From positions 806,001 to 870,000 of the forward strand of contig NZ_CALSFS010000001.1 of NCBI RefSeq assembly GCF_943736985.1: 64,000 nt of DNA. Reading direction: 5' to 3'. The position numbers and the translations under genes are program-made. Source of the DNA: Clostridium sp. Marseille-Q2269. GTDB lineage: Bacteria > Bacillota > Clostridia > Clostridiales > Clostridiaceae. The notes beneath the pieces were generated by a model. That model was not told the DNA's origin, made no database searches, and saw only the letters and a list, made by a program, of their open reading frames with translations. Within the stretch, counting starts at the first letter, position 1. Every line of letters starts with the position of its first letter. This document shows, in pieces, positions 45,351 to 54,803 of this stretch.

Positions 45351-46319
45351 CTACTCCTTACTAAGTCTTATTCTTGGATCAATTACAGCACATAAAACAT
45401 CTGATAGAAAATTTGAAGAAATTATTAGAATAGTTGTTATTGTTACTATCCCCATAATAAGAGGATAGTCTCTTGAAAGTACTGCATCATAATTCAGTCT
45501 TCCTATTCCTGGCCAACTAAAGATTGTTTCAGTTATTAATGATTTTGAAAATAAAGCTGGCAAATCCATACAAAATATAGTTATGATCAAGGTCATAGAA
45601 TTTCTAAAGCCATGCTTCCAAATTGCTTTTCTCCTATTTAATCCTTTAGCCTGTGCAGTTATAATATATTGTTGTTCTAAAGAGTCTATCATAGAGGATC
45701 TAGTGTATCTAAATATTTTAGGTATCATTGTTAATGCTAATACAATAGTAGGCATTATCATATGTTTAAACACATCTAACACATAATAAAATCCAGTATA
45801 ATCTTTGTCTATGGTAACCATACCGGAAGTTGGTAATATATTTCTATCAAAACTAAACCATTTTATTAAAAGTAAACCAAAGAAAAATGTAGGAATAGAA
45901 AGTCCAATAAATGATAACCCCTTACTTATTCTATCAAATGATGAATTCTTGTTAGAAGCTGCTTGCACCCCTCCCAATATAGATACAAAAGCACTTATTA
46001 TAAATGAAGCTATAACTAAAATAAATGTATTACATAATCTAGATGATATAACTTCTATCACTGGAATTTTATATTTTATTGAATACCCAAAATTTCCAAC
46101 TACGGCCATCTTAATCCACTTAACATATTTAAGCCATAATGGATCATAGTATCCTATTTCACGAAGCATACTCTCTACAGTTTCTTTGCTAATATTAGGA
46201 CTTAACATAGTAGAATACGGGTCTCCTGGTTGACTTTGAATTAGTACAAATATAATAATAGACACACCAAAAATCATAGCCACTGACATTAATAATCTTT
46301 TTAAAATGTACTTTTTCAT
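45351..46319 (-). CDS. oppB: Oligopeptide ABC transporter permease OppB
   Basis: The 322-residue membrane protein carries the OppB N-terminus (LKRLLMSVAMIFGVSIIIFV, QPGDPY) and an EAA loop, TAQAKGLNRRKAIWKHGFRN, near residue 212. It lies 61 bp after oppA across a hairpin at 46339-46366 that may lower membrane-subunit expression relative to the binding protein. Confidence 0.95.
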   Translation of the reverse strand: MKKYILKRLLMSVAMIFGVSIIIFVLIQSQPGDPYSTMLSPNISKETVESMLREIGYYDPLWLKYVKWIKMAVVGNFGYSIKYKIPVIEVISSRLCNTFILVIASFIISAFVSILGGVQAASNKNSSFDRISKGLSFIGLSIPTFFFGLLLIKWFSFDRNILPTSGMVTIDKDYTGFYYVLDVFKHMIMPTIVLALTMIPKIFRYTRSSMIDSLEQQYIITAQAKGLNRRKAIWKHGFRNSMTLIITIFCMDLPALFSKSLITETIFSWPGIGRLNYDAVLSRDYPLIMGIVTITTILIISSNFLSDVLCAVIDPRIRLSKE

Positions 46320-46338
46320 ATTTTACTCCTTATAAAAT

Positions 46339-46366
46339 AAGAGAAGGAACTAATGCCCCTTCTCTA
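46339..46366 (-). terminator. Intra-operon hairpin between oppA and oppB
   Basis: AGAGAAGG and CCTTCTCT flank a 10-base loop, followed on the minus strand by TATTTTA. A weak terminator here would keep the binding protein in excess. Confidence 0.6.
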
Positions 46367-46380
46367 TTTGTAATTAAGTT

Positions 46381-48042
46381 TTATTCTTGTATTTCCCAAT
46401 TTTCAATATTTGCGAATTCAGAGAATGTTGATGGTTTGAAGTTTTCTAAATTTTTATTGTATGCTATATCATTATTTTGAACATATAAGAATACTTCAGG
46501 CACATCTTCATTTATTATCTTACCAAATTTGGCATAAGTTTCAGCTCTCTTAGTCCTATCTATAGTTGAAAGTCCTTCGTCAATAAGTTTATCTACTTCT
46601 GGATTTTTATAACCAACTATGTTATATCCTACTTCACCTTTTTTGTCTGATACTGCTTGTGAAGACCAAAAAGCTTTTGGATCAGGATCAGCAGATAAAG
46701 TATTTCCCATTAAATATAAATCAAATTCATGATTTTTAACAACTTGAGTCATTAGCGTTGGGAATTCCATTGATTCTATTTTAACATTAACACCAATCTT
46801 TTTAAGAGCTTCTTGTATAATTACAGCAGATTGTTCTCTTGGTTTTGATCCTGTTGGAACCTTTAAAGTTACATCGAATTTTTCACCTTTGTTATTTGTA
46901 AGAGAACCATTTTTTTCTGTCCATCCTGCTTCTTTCATAAGATTTTTAGCTTTATCTACACTATATTTATATTCATTTAAACCTTCTTTTGGATAAGCCC
47001 AACTGGTTGGAAGCAATGCAGTATTTATGGCTAGTCCTCTTCCTTCTATAAGCTTATCTACCATTGCAGCTCTATCAATAGCATACATAAATGCTTGTCT
47101 AACTTTTTTGTCTTGGAATTTTGCATTTCTAAGATTGAATCCCATGTATTGGAACATATAATCTGGATAAGTTGTTATTTTATATCCCTCTTTTTTAACT
47201 GCTTCTACATCAGCTTTTTTCATATCTTGAGTGTTAGCTATATCCACACTATGATTTTTTAATTCAGCTTGTAGTGTATTAGGGTTTGTAATCTTTAAAG
47301 TAAAGTTTTTAGTTTTAGCTTTTTTACCAAAGAAATCTTCTGCTGCAACAAACTTAACAAATTCTCCTTCTTTGTATTCTTTAAGTTTATAAGCATTTGA
47401 ACCAACTGGAGTTGTAAGTAATTTTTTAGATTCTACCCATTTTTCTATTGGCTGTTTTTCCCATACATGTTTTGGAATTGGCTGTATTCCTGAAATTTGA
47501 AGTAATGAAGGAGCATATACTTCTTTTAATTCAACTGTTACTGTATTTTTATCCACAGCTTTTAAACCAACTATATTTTTTGCTGTTCCTTTGTTATATT
47601 CTTCTGCACCTTTTACCTTTGAAACTATATCTTTAAGTTCTCCTGTATATTTAGGATTCGCTAGTGCTGTAAGCGTAAACACAACATCATCTGCAGTTAT
47701 TTCTTTTCCATCATGCCATTTAGCTTTAGGATTTAACTTATATGTAATGGTCTTTTGATCTTTAGAAACTTCGTATTTTTCTGCTAAAGCAGGTACTAGT
47801 CCACCTTTATCATCAAGATTTAAAAGTGGTAAATAAAGAATACTATTTACATTTATATCATATCTACTATCGCTTAATAATGGGTTAAAAACACCTGTTG
47901 GTGGTGTGTTTATGCCATATACTATGGTGTCTTTTGCCTTTTTATCAGTTCCCTTTGCTTCTTTATTGCTAGCACATCCAGAAAATATAGTAGCTGTAAG
48001 TGTAGCAGACAAAGCAATAATACATAATTTTCTTAATTTCAT
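46381..48042 (-). CDS. oppA: Oligopeptide-binding lipoprotein OppA (family 5)
   Basis: The 553-residue protein has a signal peptide with lipobox FSGC near residue 22. The mature region shows family 5 patterns: LVPALAEKYEVSKDQKTITY, WHDGKEITADDVVF and QAFMYAIDRAAMV. It captures peptides outside the membrane for OppBCDF. The start is ATG after AGAGGTG. It opens the five-gene operon. Confidence 0.96.
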   Translation of the reverse strand: MKLRKLCIIALSATLTATIFSGCASNKEAKGTDKKAKDTIVYGINTPPTGVFNPLLSDSRYDINVNSILYLPLLNLDDKGGLVPALAEKYEVSKDQKTITYKLNPKAKWHDGKEITADDVVFTLTALANPKYTGELKDIVSKVKGAEEYNKGTAKNIVGLKAVDKNTVTVELKEVYAPSLLQISGIQPIPKHVWEKQPIEKWVESKKLLTTPVGSNAYKLKEYKEGEFVKFVAAEDFFGKKAKTKNFTLKITNPNTLQAELKNHSVDIANTQDMKKADVEAVKKEGYKITTYPDYMFQYMGFNLRNAKFQDKKVRQAFMYAIDRAAMVDKLIEGRGLAINTALLPTSWAYPKEGLNEYKYSVDKAKNLMKEAGWTEKNGSLTNNKGEKFDVTLKVPTGSKPREQSAVIIQEALKKIGVNVKIESMEFPTLMTQVVKNHEFDLYLMGNTLSADPDPKAFWSSQAVSDKKGEVGYNIVGYKNPEVDKLIDEGLSTIDRTKRAETYAKFGKIINEDVPEVFLYVQNNDIAYNKNLENFKPSTFSEFANIENWEIQE

Positions 48043-48273
48043 AAAATTTCACCTCTAAAGTAATTATTTATAATAATGGATATTATACCAAAATGATTAT
48101 AATATATAATTATTACCATATTCAATCATTATAGTAAAATAAAATACATACATCTATTACTATCATTTTTTCTTATTATTTTACAAATTCCCACTAAATT
48201 GTTTTAGAAATTTTCTTGTATATTTTTTATTTTATAATCTATTATACGTTTTCATTTTATTCTATTATTTTAT

Positions 48274-49851
48274 TTAATGTTTTGAGCCATTGTCAGTATT
48301 ATAATACCCTTTTAAACACAAGTTACCTATATTTTTTAACTCTGGTATGCTAGAAGATGCTTTAACTAAGGTATTTGCATCTACTAATATCCCTGTATCC
48401 CCATCCATATTAAACATTCCTTCTTCATCATATACATAGGTCTCATTACTGTTTATCTTTGCATTTTTACTACCTGGATTAACATCCTTTTTAGTTTCAA
48501 ATACATAATCATTTTTTATATTATTAATATTCATCCAATTAAAACTATCACTATTATCCATCCATAAACCAATAGCATACTTCTGTCCTTTTTTTAAAGT
48601 TAATGGTTTATCTAAATTAATAGTACTATATCCAGCACTAGATATGCTTCCAGATGTATTTAAATATCTATTTCCTATTTCAGAAAACTCTTTACTACCA
48701 TCAAATTCTTTTGCAAAATTATTGAAATTATCTATTACATATAATTTGTACTTAGAATTATTGCCCATAGAATAAAAACCTGCTGCTTCTAATGTGCAAT
48801 CTTCCTTTGCAGTAAATACATTAAAATATGTATCATTTCCACTAGAAGAACTAAAATCATTCCCCATAAAACCAGTTAACCCTAAGGTTTCATTTTGATC
48901 TATACCATCAAATCCTTCTTCTGCTTTTACCACATCCTTAAAACAATATTGGTCTGTGGTTACACATACACTTTCATAAGAAACATAATAAAAACCATTA
49001 TCTCCAAAGGCGGTTCCTTGTTCCTCTTTACATATCCATGCACCATTATATTTAGGCTTAGTTTTAAAATTTTCTTTAGAGAAATTATCATCCCAACCCA
49101 CAATAGATATAGCATGATTAGCGGTTTTATTATATTTGCCATCATTTCCATCACAGTAATATGCAAAGGTTTTATCATTGTAATATTTATCATTTGTATA
49201 AGGGAAAGTTTTTCTTCCATCATGAGCTTGATAAATATTAGTTGATACTGCACCATAATTCATAATTGCTTTTTTAATAGGTGCAATTTTATCAAGCATT
49301 ATATTTTCACTATTAAAAGTATGTACATCCACATTTTCTATAAATTTTATTCCTTGAACAAAATAAGGTATCTTTTCATTTGTTACTTCTTTTTTTGGAG
49401 TTGACTCATATGTGCCATCATTATTAACTTTTCCAAAAGGAAAATCTTTTTCTAAATAAGGACCTTTTCTGCTATCTAAATAAGAAACTGCACATTCGTA
49501 GCGTCCTCCTTCTTTGGCATTATAATCATATCCATGATTTCTATCCATATGATCTTCTGATAAATCAATGAAATCAACGCCTTTATGCTTTTCTTCTTCA
49601 TTTTTTATAGACACTCCACCATTTTTTTTCATAATAGCAGATTCTAAAGAAGACATAGCTGCAAATGCCCAACAAGATCCTGCTATCCCTTGATTTCTTG
49701 CTGGTGTCACATAACTTTTTCCACCTACATTTCTTAAATCATAATTACTTGGTAAGTTTTCAGTATATCCTATGGCATTAACTACCATAAAGTTATTGCC
49801 TAGCATCATTATTGATACCACTAATAAAAAACCTAATACCCTTTTTTTCAT
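48274..49851 (-). CDS. Secreted C1-family (papain-like) peptidase with lectin-like domain, altered Asn motif
   Basis: A 26-residue signal peptide is followed by a papain-like domain (about 30-300). The catalytic Cys is in GIAGSCWAFAAMSSLES near residue 62 and the His is in NHAISIVGWDDNF near residue 245. A C-terminal beta-sandwich of the clostridial C1-linked lectin-like type spans about 330-500. The usual KNSWGxxWG box, which supplies the catalytic Asn, here reads KEEQGTAFGDNGF, so the Asn is replaced by Glu while the flanks are kept. Activity is therefore doubtful. It stands alone with its own AGGAGG site. It could be a surface protease or a binding protein. Confidence 0.9.
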   Translation of the reverse strand: MKKRVLGFLLVVSIMMLGNNFMVVNAIGYTENLPSNYDLRNVGGKSYVTPARNQGIAGSCWAFAAMSSLESAIMKKNGGVSIKNEEEKHKGVDFIDLSEDHMDRNHGYDYNAKEGGRYECAVSYLDSRKGPYLEKDFPFGKVNNDGTYESTPKKEVTNEKIPYFVQGIKFIENVDVHTFNSENIMLDKIAPIKKAIMNYGAVSTNIYQAHDGRKTFPYTNDKYYNDKTFAYYCDGNDGKYNKTANHAISIVGWDDNFSKENFKTKPKYNGAWICKEEQGTAFGDNGFYYVSYESVCVTTDQYCFKDVVKAEEGFDGIDQNETLGLTGFMGNDFSSSSGNDTYFNVFTAKEDCTLEAAGFYSMGNNSKYKLYVIDNFNNFAKEFDGSKEFSEIGNRYLNTSGSISSAGYSTINLDKPLTLKKGQKYAIGLWMDNSDSFNWMNINNIKNDYVFETKKDVNPGSKNAKINSNETYVYDEEGMFNMDGDTGILVDANTLVKASSSIPELKNIGNLCLKGYYNTDNGSKH

Positions 49852-50059
49852 AATACCTCCTTAAAATACAAATAAATTTTTTACAAATGCTAAAAAAATA
49901 ATGACCCTTATATTTAATATAAAAGTCATCATATATTTAACTATGAATATTTTACCAAGTAAATTATAGTATACAATTTATAAGGTATTCAATAATTATT
50001 CTAAAACAAAATATATATAAATTTTGTTATCATTTTTTATGATAAGTTAACTTCATTTT

Positions 50060-50626
50060 TTATTCTTTCATTTTTTCTATAGAATCTTCATAAATTTCTT
50101 GCTTTAGTTTTTTCATATATTCTGAGAATTTAACTTGTTCTGTTCCATATGTTAAATTAAGTTCATATTCCATAGGTAACCAAGTTGATATATCCGCTTC
50201 GTTATGTTGAATCAATGTTTCCATCTTATCTAATGCTTTATATATTTTAGATTCCAAAGTTTGCTGTTCTTCCATTTCTTTAAATAAATCAGCTAATTCT
50301 CCACTATATGATTTTGGTAAACTATTAATCAATTCATTCACTGCATCACTTTCTACAATTTCATGGGATTTATTTTTATTAAAAGCAGGTATATCACCTG
50401 TAATAGCCTCTCCTAAATCATGAAATATGCACATTAAAATAACTTTATTTATATCAGCCTGTGGAAATTCATCTTTTACTAGATATGCCATTAAAGATAC
50501 TCTCCAACTATGTTCTGCTACACTCTCATGACGTCCAGTAGAAGTCCATGAATGTCTTGTATTGGTTTTTAGATTTTCTGCAATACTCATAAATTCAATC
50601 AATTGTCTTGGATTCATTTTAAGCAC
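50060..50626 (-). CDS. HD-domain phosphohydrolase (YfbR-like)
   Basis: The 188-residue protein has the HD metal site in order: RHESVAEHSWRVSLMAYLV near residue 28, then CIFHDLGEAITGDIPAF near residue 66, and a later Asp near residue 132. This is the pattern of YfbR-type 5'-deoxynucleotidases and their relatives. It is a single gene between the C1 peptidase and the exporter genes. Deoxynucleotide dephosphorylation is the best guess; the substrate is not certain. Confidence 0.88.
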   Translation of the reverse strand: MLKMNPRQLIEFMSIAENLKTNTRHSWTSTGRHESVAEHSWRVSLMAYLVKDEFPQADINKVILMCIFHDLGEAITGDIPAFNKNKSHEIVESDAVNELINSLPKSYSGELADLFKEMEEQQTLESKIYKALDKMETLIQHNEADISTWLPMEYELNLTYGTEQVKFSEYMKKLKQEIYEDSIEKMKE

Positions 50627-51002
50627 CTCATTTAGTATAAATTTTAATTTAGTCCCAAATTAATCTTATTTTTTTAACTATTAATAATTATATTAACATA
50701 CAAACCTTATTTATAAATATATTTTTATATTAAACTATTACGTGATGTTAGGGGCAACACTTTACAAAAGAATTGTGTTAAAAATTAGGGAAAATCCTAT
50801 TTCATATTGTTTTCTTATTTAGCATCAACTATGGTAGATGAAGATTGATTTATGTATAAAAAATAAGGAAAAATGTAGAACAAATTATAGTATAAAATAA
50901 AAAATAATTATATAATTATTTATGTCTAAATTTATTTGACAATAAATATTTATTCATATTAAGAAATATATAAAAAAACAATTTTTAACGGAGAGGTTAT
51001 TT
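50627..51002. other. Intergenic spacer with ThrE promoter candidate
   Basis: I see no gene in this 376-bp AT-rich stretch. TTGACA near 50936 with AT-rich sequence downstream and GGAGAGG just before 51003 could be the promoter and ribosome site of the ThrE-type gene. Confidence 0.4.
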
Positions 51003-51775
51003 ATGATACAGGCAGAATATGATAAATTTCAAGAATATGTGTTGGAAATTGGGCGACGCATGGTAATGTGTGGCTCTGAGGTCCGTCGTGTAGAAGATAC
51101 GATTATACGTATCTGTGTATCTGTAATGCATACCACATTAAAGTCTGTGAGATATACGCCATTACAACTTTGATTGTTATGACAATGAAAGATAAAGAAA
51201 GAAGGCATTATACACAGTCAGTACGAATTAATTCTACAGCAACCGATTTAGGACAATTAGAAGCATTAAATGCTATGGCTAGGGAAATATGTAGTAAGGC
51301 TCCTTCCATTTCTGAAATAGGTTCTGCGTTAGAAAATAATAATTTACGAAAAGAAAATAATATTGTGAAATGCTTAGGCTATATGTTGTCTGCAGGTAGT
51401 TTTGCTGTATTTTTTGGTGGAGCCTTTATAGACGGTATGGCAGCTTCAATTATTGCAATTGGAATATTGGGAATGGATCATTTTTTTCAACTTCGTAAAT
51501 TAAATCGTGTTATATATACGGTGATCGCCAGTTTTTTGTCAGGATGTCTAGCACAGTTATGTGAATATATAGGATTTTGTATGAAGGTAGATAAAGTCAT
51601 TATTGGTAATATTATGCTCTTTATACTGGCATTAGTTTTAATAAATGGTGTAAAAGAAATGTTTTATCAAGATATAATGACAGGATTATACAGGCTGATT
51701 GAAGCATTTATGATTGCTGTGTCAATTGCAATAGGATTTGTAAGTTCCGTGATATTATTAGGAAGTGTCTTTTAA
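51003..51775 (+). pseudogene. ThrE-family exporter, N-terminal-type subunit (DUF1212), frameshifted
   Basis: An ATG at 51003, six bases after GGAGAGG, opens LEIGRRMVMCGSEVRRVEDT, the conserved start of DUF1212/ThrE proteins. The frame breaks near 51148: CEIYAITTLIVMTMKDKE continues one frame over and runs with about five transmembrane helices to 51775. Two-gene ThrE systems export threonine/serine-like amino acids. Arginine codons here are often CGT/CGC/CGA, unlike the AGA of the neighbours, which hints at horizontal origin. Without the N-terminus the longer open part (from 51170) may still be translated. One indel could be a sequencing error. Confidence 0.75.
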
Positions 51776-52206
51776 TGAAACAGAATGTAATCCAAGTGTT
51801 GATGGTTGGAATTGGTACACTTGGATTTACGTTGTATTTTCGGGTAAATAACAAGCATATAATAGCAGCAACCATTGGAGGCCTCCTTGCTTGGACAATT
51901 TATCTTATTACTTATACCATGACAGGAAGTATATTTATTGGGAATATGATTGCGGCAATGATAGTATGCATTTGGTCAGAATTAATGGCAAGAATACTAA
52001 AAGCACCAGCGAATATTTTTATGATACCAGGAATTATTCCACTTCTTCCAGGAGGAACCCTTTATTATACCATGAATGCAATGCTACAAAGAAATGAAAA
52101 CTTATTTATACAAAAAGGCTTAGAAACAATAATGATAACAGTAGGTATTGTTGCAGGTATTGTTGCGGTATCTGTTATTTTTATTTATTTTTTATCCCTG
52201 CTATGA
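51775..52206 (+). CDS. ThrE-family exporter, C-terminal-type subunit (DUF3815/ThrE_2)
   Basis: The 143-residue protein has four to five hydrophobic segments and the family motif IPGIIPLLPGGTLYYTMNAM near residue 83. In this family it partners the DUF1212 protein encoded immediately upstream. Its ATG overlaps the TAA of that gene by one base. It is intact while its partner is frameshifted. A hairpin of the dispersed palindromic repeat family lies 136 bp downstream. Confidence 0.85.
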   Translation: MKQNVIQVLMVGIGTLGFTLYFRVNNKHIIAATIGGLLAWTIYLITYTMTGSIFIGNMIAAMIVCIWSELMARILKAPANIFMIPGIIPLLPGGTLYYTMNAMLQRNENLFIQKGLETIMITVGIVAGIVAVSVIFIYFLSLL

Positions 52207-52341
52207 AAATACAAAAAATTCCAATTAAAAATTGATAGGTTATCTGTTATGAAAGTATGTTTAATTGCTATTTAGATTTATGTGAATTATTTTTTAACTA
52301 TTACTATTACAATTTTAGTTATTAATCATACTGAACACACT

Positions 52342-52381
52342 AAAAAACTGTAGAATTCAACTTTGAATAATACAGTTTTTT
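52342..52381. repeat. Palindromic repeat, copy A
   Basis: AAAAAACTGTAGAATTCA and TTGAATAATACAGTTTTTT pair around a short loop. It shares the TTCA-n3-TTGAATAATAC-GT core with copies B-E. It is also a good terminator for the ThrE-type genes because a T-run ends the stem. Confidence 0.7.
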
Positions 52382-52532
52382 ACTAATGTTCTAAAAAACT
52401 AATATTATATAATTTAATGATTAAGCTTACAATTACTTAAATAATAACATTTAAAGTAACATTTTATTGATATGTACATATTATAATAGTGTAACAAAAG
52501 AAAAATATAAAAAACAAAGGGAGTGCTTTTTC

Positions 52533-52784
52533 ATGTCAGATAAATGCGGAACATCTTGTCCATCAGGTTGTTGTACTGGAGATGAAATACTTTGTGTTTC
52601 TATTCCTTGCCCTATAGATTTAGTAATTTTAGGTTTGGATCTTAGAATTGAATTACCTTGTCTTAGAATAACATCTAACTCAACACTAACTGATGAACAA
52701 AAAAATAAAATCGTTCAAGCCATCAAAAATACTATTCCTAATATTGGAGATTTAGAAAAAATTAGTGCAAGTATAATAGACTAG
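52533..52784 (+). CDS. Cysteine-rich small protein, 83 aa
   Basis: I do not recognise this family. The ATG at 52533 follows GGGAGTG. The first 30 residues hold seven cysteines (KCGTSCPSGCCTG, then LCVSIPC). The hydrophobic stretch PIDLVILGLDLRIELPCLRI follows and then a polar helical tail ending ISASIID. It has its own terminator. A small coat or metal-binding protein is conceivable, but nothing nearby supports a role. Confidence 0.7.
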   Translation: MSDKCGTSCPSGCCTGDEILCVSIPCPIDLVILGLDLRIELPCLRITSNSTLTDEQKNKIVQAIKNTIPNIGDLEKISASIID

Positions 52785-52804
52785 CATTTTATTAATATTT
52801 AATT

Positions 52805-52832
52805 GGACAAGTAGTTTCAAAACTACTTGTCC
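52805..52832 (+). terminator. Intrinsic terminator of the Cys-rich gene
   Basis: GGACAAGTAGTTT and AAACTACTTGTCC form a 13-bp stem, followed by TTATATATT. Confidence 0.8.
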
Positions 52833-52921
52833 TTATATATTACTAAATTAATTTTATATATTATAATAATTAGCTTTATTTTATATTATTGAAATAATTT
52901 TATTTATTATGCTAATTAACT

Positions 52922-53347
52922 TTAATATTCTTTATCCATTTTTGTATCCTGAATTTTTATATCTTCATTCATACTAATATGAGGCACTTCCTTTTTCAAT
53001 TTTTCAGTTATATGTTTTACATCTTTATACTTATGATTACTAACTGAAACTTTTTCTAAATTTACTGGACGCTTACGTATATCAATACGTTCTTCCATTA
53101 TAGGAATTCTAATAGTCTCAGTATGACTATGTGATTTATCCTTAAATTTAGGATCAAAAACAGTTTTTTCAATAACAATCTCTTGTCGTTTTATAGGTAC
53201 AGTAATATTCTTTTCCACAGTTGAAGTTTCTTTGTGAATAGATACCTTACCAGTTTCTATTTTGCTTTTAGATATTTGCATCTGTTCTTCACGAAGTTTC
53301 ATCTTAACATTATTATCTGAATTATTAGGTATATCTTTATTTAACAT
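52922..53347 (-). CDS. DUF2382 (YsnF/AvaK-type) protein, second copy
   Basis: The 141-residue protein is highly charged with alternating beta motifs, for example VPIKRQEIVIEKTVFDP and ETIRIPIMEERIDIRKRPV. This is the repetitive pattern of the YsnF/AvaK stress-response domain. No signal or membrane segment is present. It is a diverged paralogue of the gene at 53422-53886 just upstream. A terminator between them overlaps its leader. The family is known from stress responses; the biochemical role is unknown. Confidence 0.85.
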   Translation of the reverse strand: MLNKDIPNNSDNNVKMKLREEQMQISKSKIETGKVSIHKETSTVEKNITVPIKRQEIVIEKTVFDPKFKDKSHSHTETIRIPIMEERIDIRKRPVNLEKVSVSNHKYKDVKHITEKLKKEVPHISMNEDIKIQDTKMDKEY

Positions 53348-53360
53348 ACTCTATCCTCCT

Positions 53361-53403
53361 AAAAAACACCTCCTAAATTTATATAATTTGAGAGGTGTTT
53401 TTT
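53361..53403 (-). terminator. Terminator between the two DUF2382 genes
   Basis: On the minus strand AAAAAACACCTC pairs with GAGGTGTTTTTT. It ends the upstream gene, and its right arm (GGAGGTGTTTTTT) lies just before the AGGAGGATAG ribosome site of the next gene. Confidence 0.8.
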
Positions 53404-53421
53404 ATTTATTTTATAAATTTT

Positions 53422-53886
53422 TTAATGGAATCCCTCATCTTCATTGTCATCCACTATATCTGCATCACCATTTGTATTTATACGAGCTTCTTCTCTTTTT
53501 AAATTTTCTTCTACTTGTCTTGTTTCCTCAACCTCACGTTTGTGAGCAGATACCTCTCCAGTTACCATTGTGCGTTTATCCACATTAATTTGTTCTTCAC
53601 TAACTGGAATACGTATACTTTCTTCATCACTTATAGGTGTATCACTAGCTTCGTTATCTAGTGATCTTCTTTCAATAATAACTTCTTCATGAGTAACTGG
53701 AACATCAACTGTTTTTTGTTCTTCAATAATTTCCTTACCTAATTCAACTTCACCTTTGTGAACATTAGTTTTATTTATATCAAGCTCTTCTTTATGAAGT
53801 GTAAGTTTTCCCTCATCTTTTCTTTTCTTATTATCATTTTCCATATTATTATCATCATCGCCAAAAAAATTATCAAATAAACCCAT
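53422..53886 (-). CDS. DUF2382 (YsnF/AvaK-type) protein, first copy
   Basis: It opens MGLFDNFFGDDDNNMENDNK, a start common to secreted-like or membrane-targeted clostridial small proteins, then shows the DUF2382 pattern VPVTHEEVIIERRSLD and ESIRIPVSEEQINVDKRTMV. The acidic C-terminus ends DDNEDEGFH. I chose the ATG at 53886, ten bases after AGGAGG, over an upstream alternative. It precedes the second copy and was probably its duplication source. Confidence 0.85.
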   Translation of the reverse strand: MGLFDNFFGDDDNNMENDNKKRKDEGKLTLHKEELDINKTNVHKGEVELGKEIIEEQKTVDVPVTHEEVIIERRSLDNEASDTPISDEESIRIPVSEEQINVDKRTMVTGEVSAHKREVEETRQVEENLKREEARINTNGDADIVDDNEDEGFH

Positions 53887-54057
53887 AATAAATTTTACCT
53901 CCTGCAAATATATATTTTTAAATCATTAATATTTTATCCTGAGAAAAGTAATATATACTTTGTGAAATATGGAGGTATAGTAAATAGCTTACAACAAATA
54001 AATGCTCTTTCATTTAAAAGGTTATATAATACTTGACGACCATAATTCTTTAAGTAA

Positions 54058-54366
54058 TTATTTCACATCAACTTTCATATATATTTTCTTTATTAACACC
54101 AATAAGGCATAAATAATAAAAACATTAGCAAAGAAGCCTAATATATCAATGTGGATTCCTTTATTTCCATCAAATAGATTACTAAATAGTTGACAACCAC
54201 TTTTATTCTCTTGGTATATTGACAAATAATCACAAGGAAACCCAAATTTATATTCTATTAAAATTTCATTTTGCCCTATATTTCCTGGTACAATAAAAGA
54301 AATAATTATAAGTATTAGTACGCTTAACTTAAATTCCAAGGTTTGGATTCTTCTCATTTTATTCAC
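54058..54366 (-). CDS. Small membrane protein, 102 aa
   Basis: Two hydrophobic helices (about residues 12-30 and 74-94) flank a polar loop with a Cys pair (FPCDYLS and SGCQLF) that could form a disulfide outside the membrane. I do not recognise the family. It has a moderate GGTGAAT ribosome site. No operon partner is evident. Confidence 0.6.
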   Translation of the reverse strand: MNKMRRIQTLEFKLSVLILIIISFIVPGNIGQNEILIEYKFGFPCDYLSIYQENKSGCQLFSNLFDGNKGIHIDILGFFANVFIIYALLVLIKKIYMKVDVK

Positions 54367-54440
54367 CTTTCTACAGTACTATTTCATAATAACTTTTCCC
54401 AAATCTAACTTAACTTTTATGAAAATTATATCATAATAAC

Positions 54441-54542
54441 CTAATTATTACACATAGGTATCTGTACAATATGCAACCCTATTTTTACACCAGGCAAAAT
54501 AACTGAACTACCTGCAATCCATACATTGTTACCGATTGTAAT
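54441..54542 (-). pseudogene. Remnant of a hexapeptide-repeat acetyltransferase
   Basis: The minus strand reads ITIGNNVWIAGSSVILPGVK, an unmistakable left-handed beta-helix segment of maltose O-acetyltransferase-type enzymes, before the similarity ends and a TAG follows. There is no start codon or preceding domain. The rest of the 54367-54803 gap is covered by repeat copy B and AT-rich DNA. Confidence 0.7.
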
Positions 54543-54570
54543 AAATATTGCGTATCTGATTTTATTTCTA

Positions 54571-54672
54571 TTTTATAAAATAAAAAAATATATAATTTTA
54601 CTACTTAATATCTTTGTATTGTGACATAAAAAATACCGCATATTCACTTTTGAATAATACGGTGTTTTAATA
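54571..54672. repeat. Palindromic repeat, copy B with shared left flank
   Basis: The 41 bases 54571-54611 are identical to 59784-59824 (copy D). Then ATTGTGACATAAAAAATACC leads into the hairpin ATACCGCATATTCA / TTGAATAATACGGTGTT. The common flank shows that the repeat unit is larger than the hairpin. Confidence 0.75.
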
Positions 54673-54803
54673 TATCATTTTATTTTATTTTTAAAGTTGA
54701 AATTTATCTAAGAACTCACAGTTTAAGATTGCTTATTTTTAATCTATTTAAATATTGCTTTATACTTAAGTAGAATTCACAATCTACATTTATATTGTAT
54801 AAG

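Noticed and set aside
54603-54671. CRISPR array, considered because of repeated palindromes in 52-61 kb.
   Set aside because: Copies are kilobases apart, vary in sequence and lack regular spacers or cas genes.
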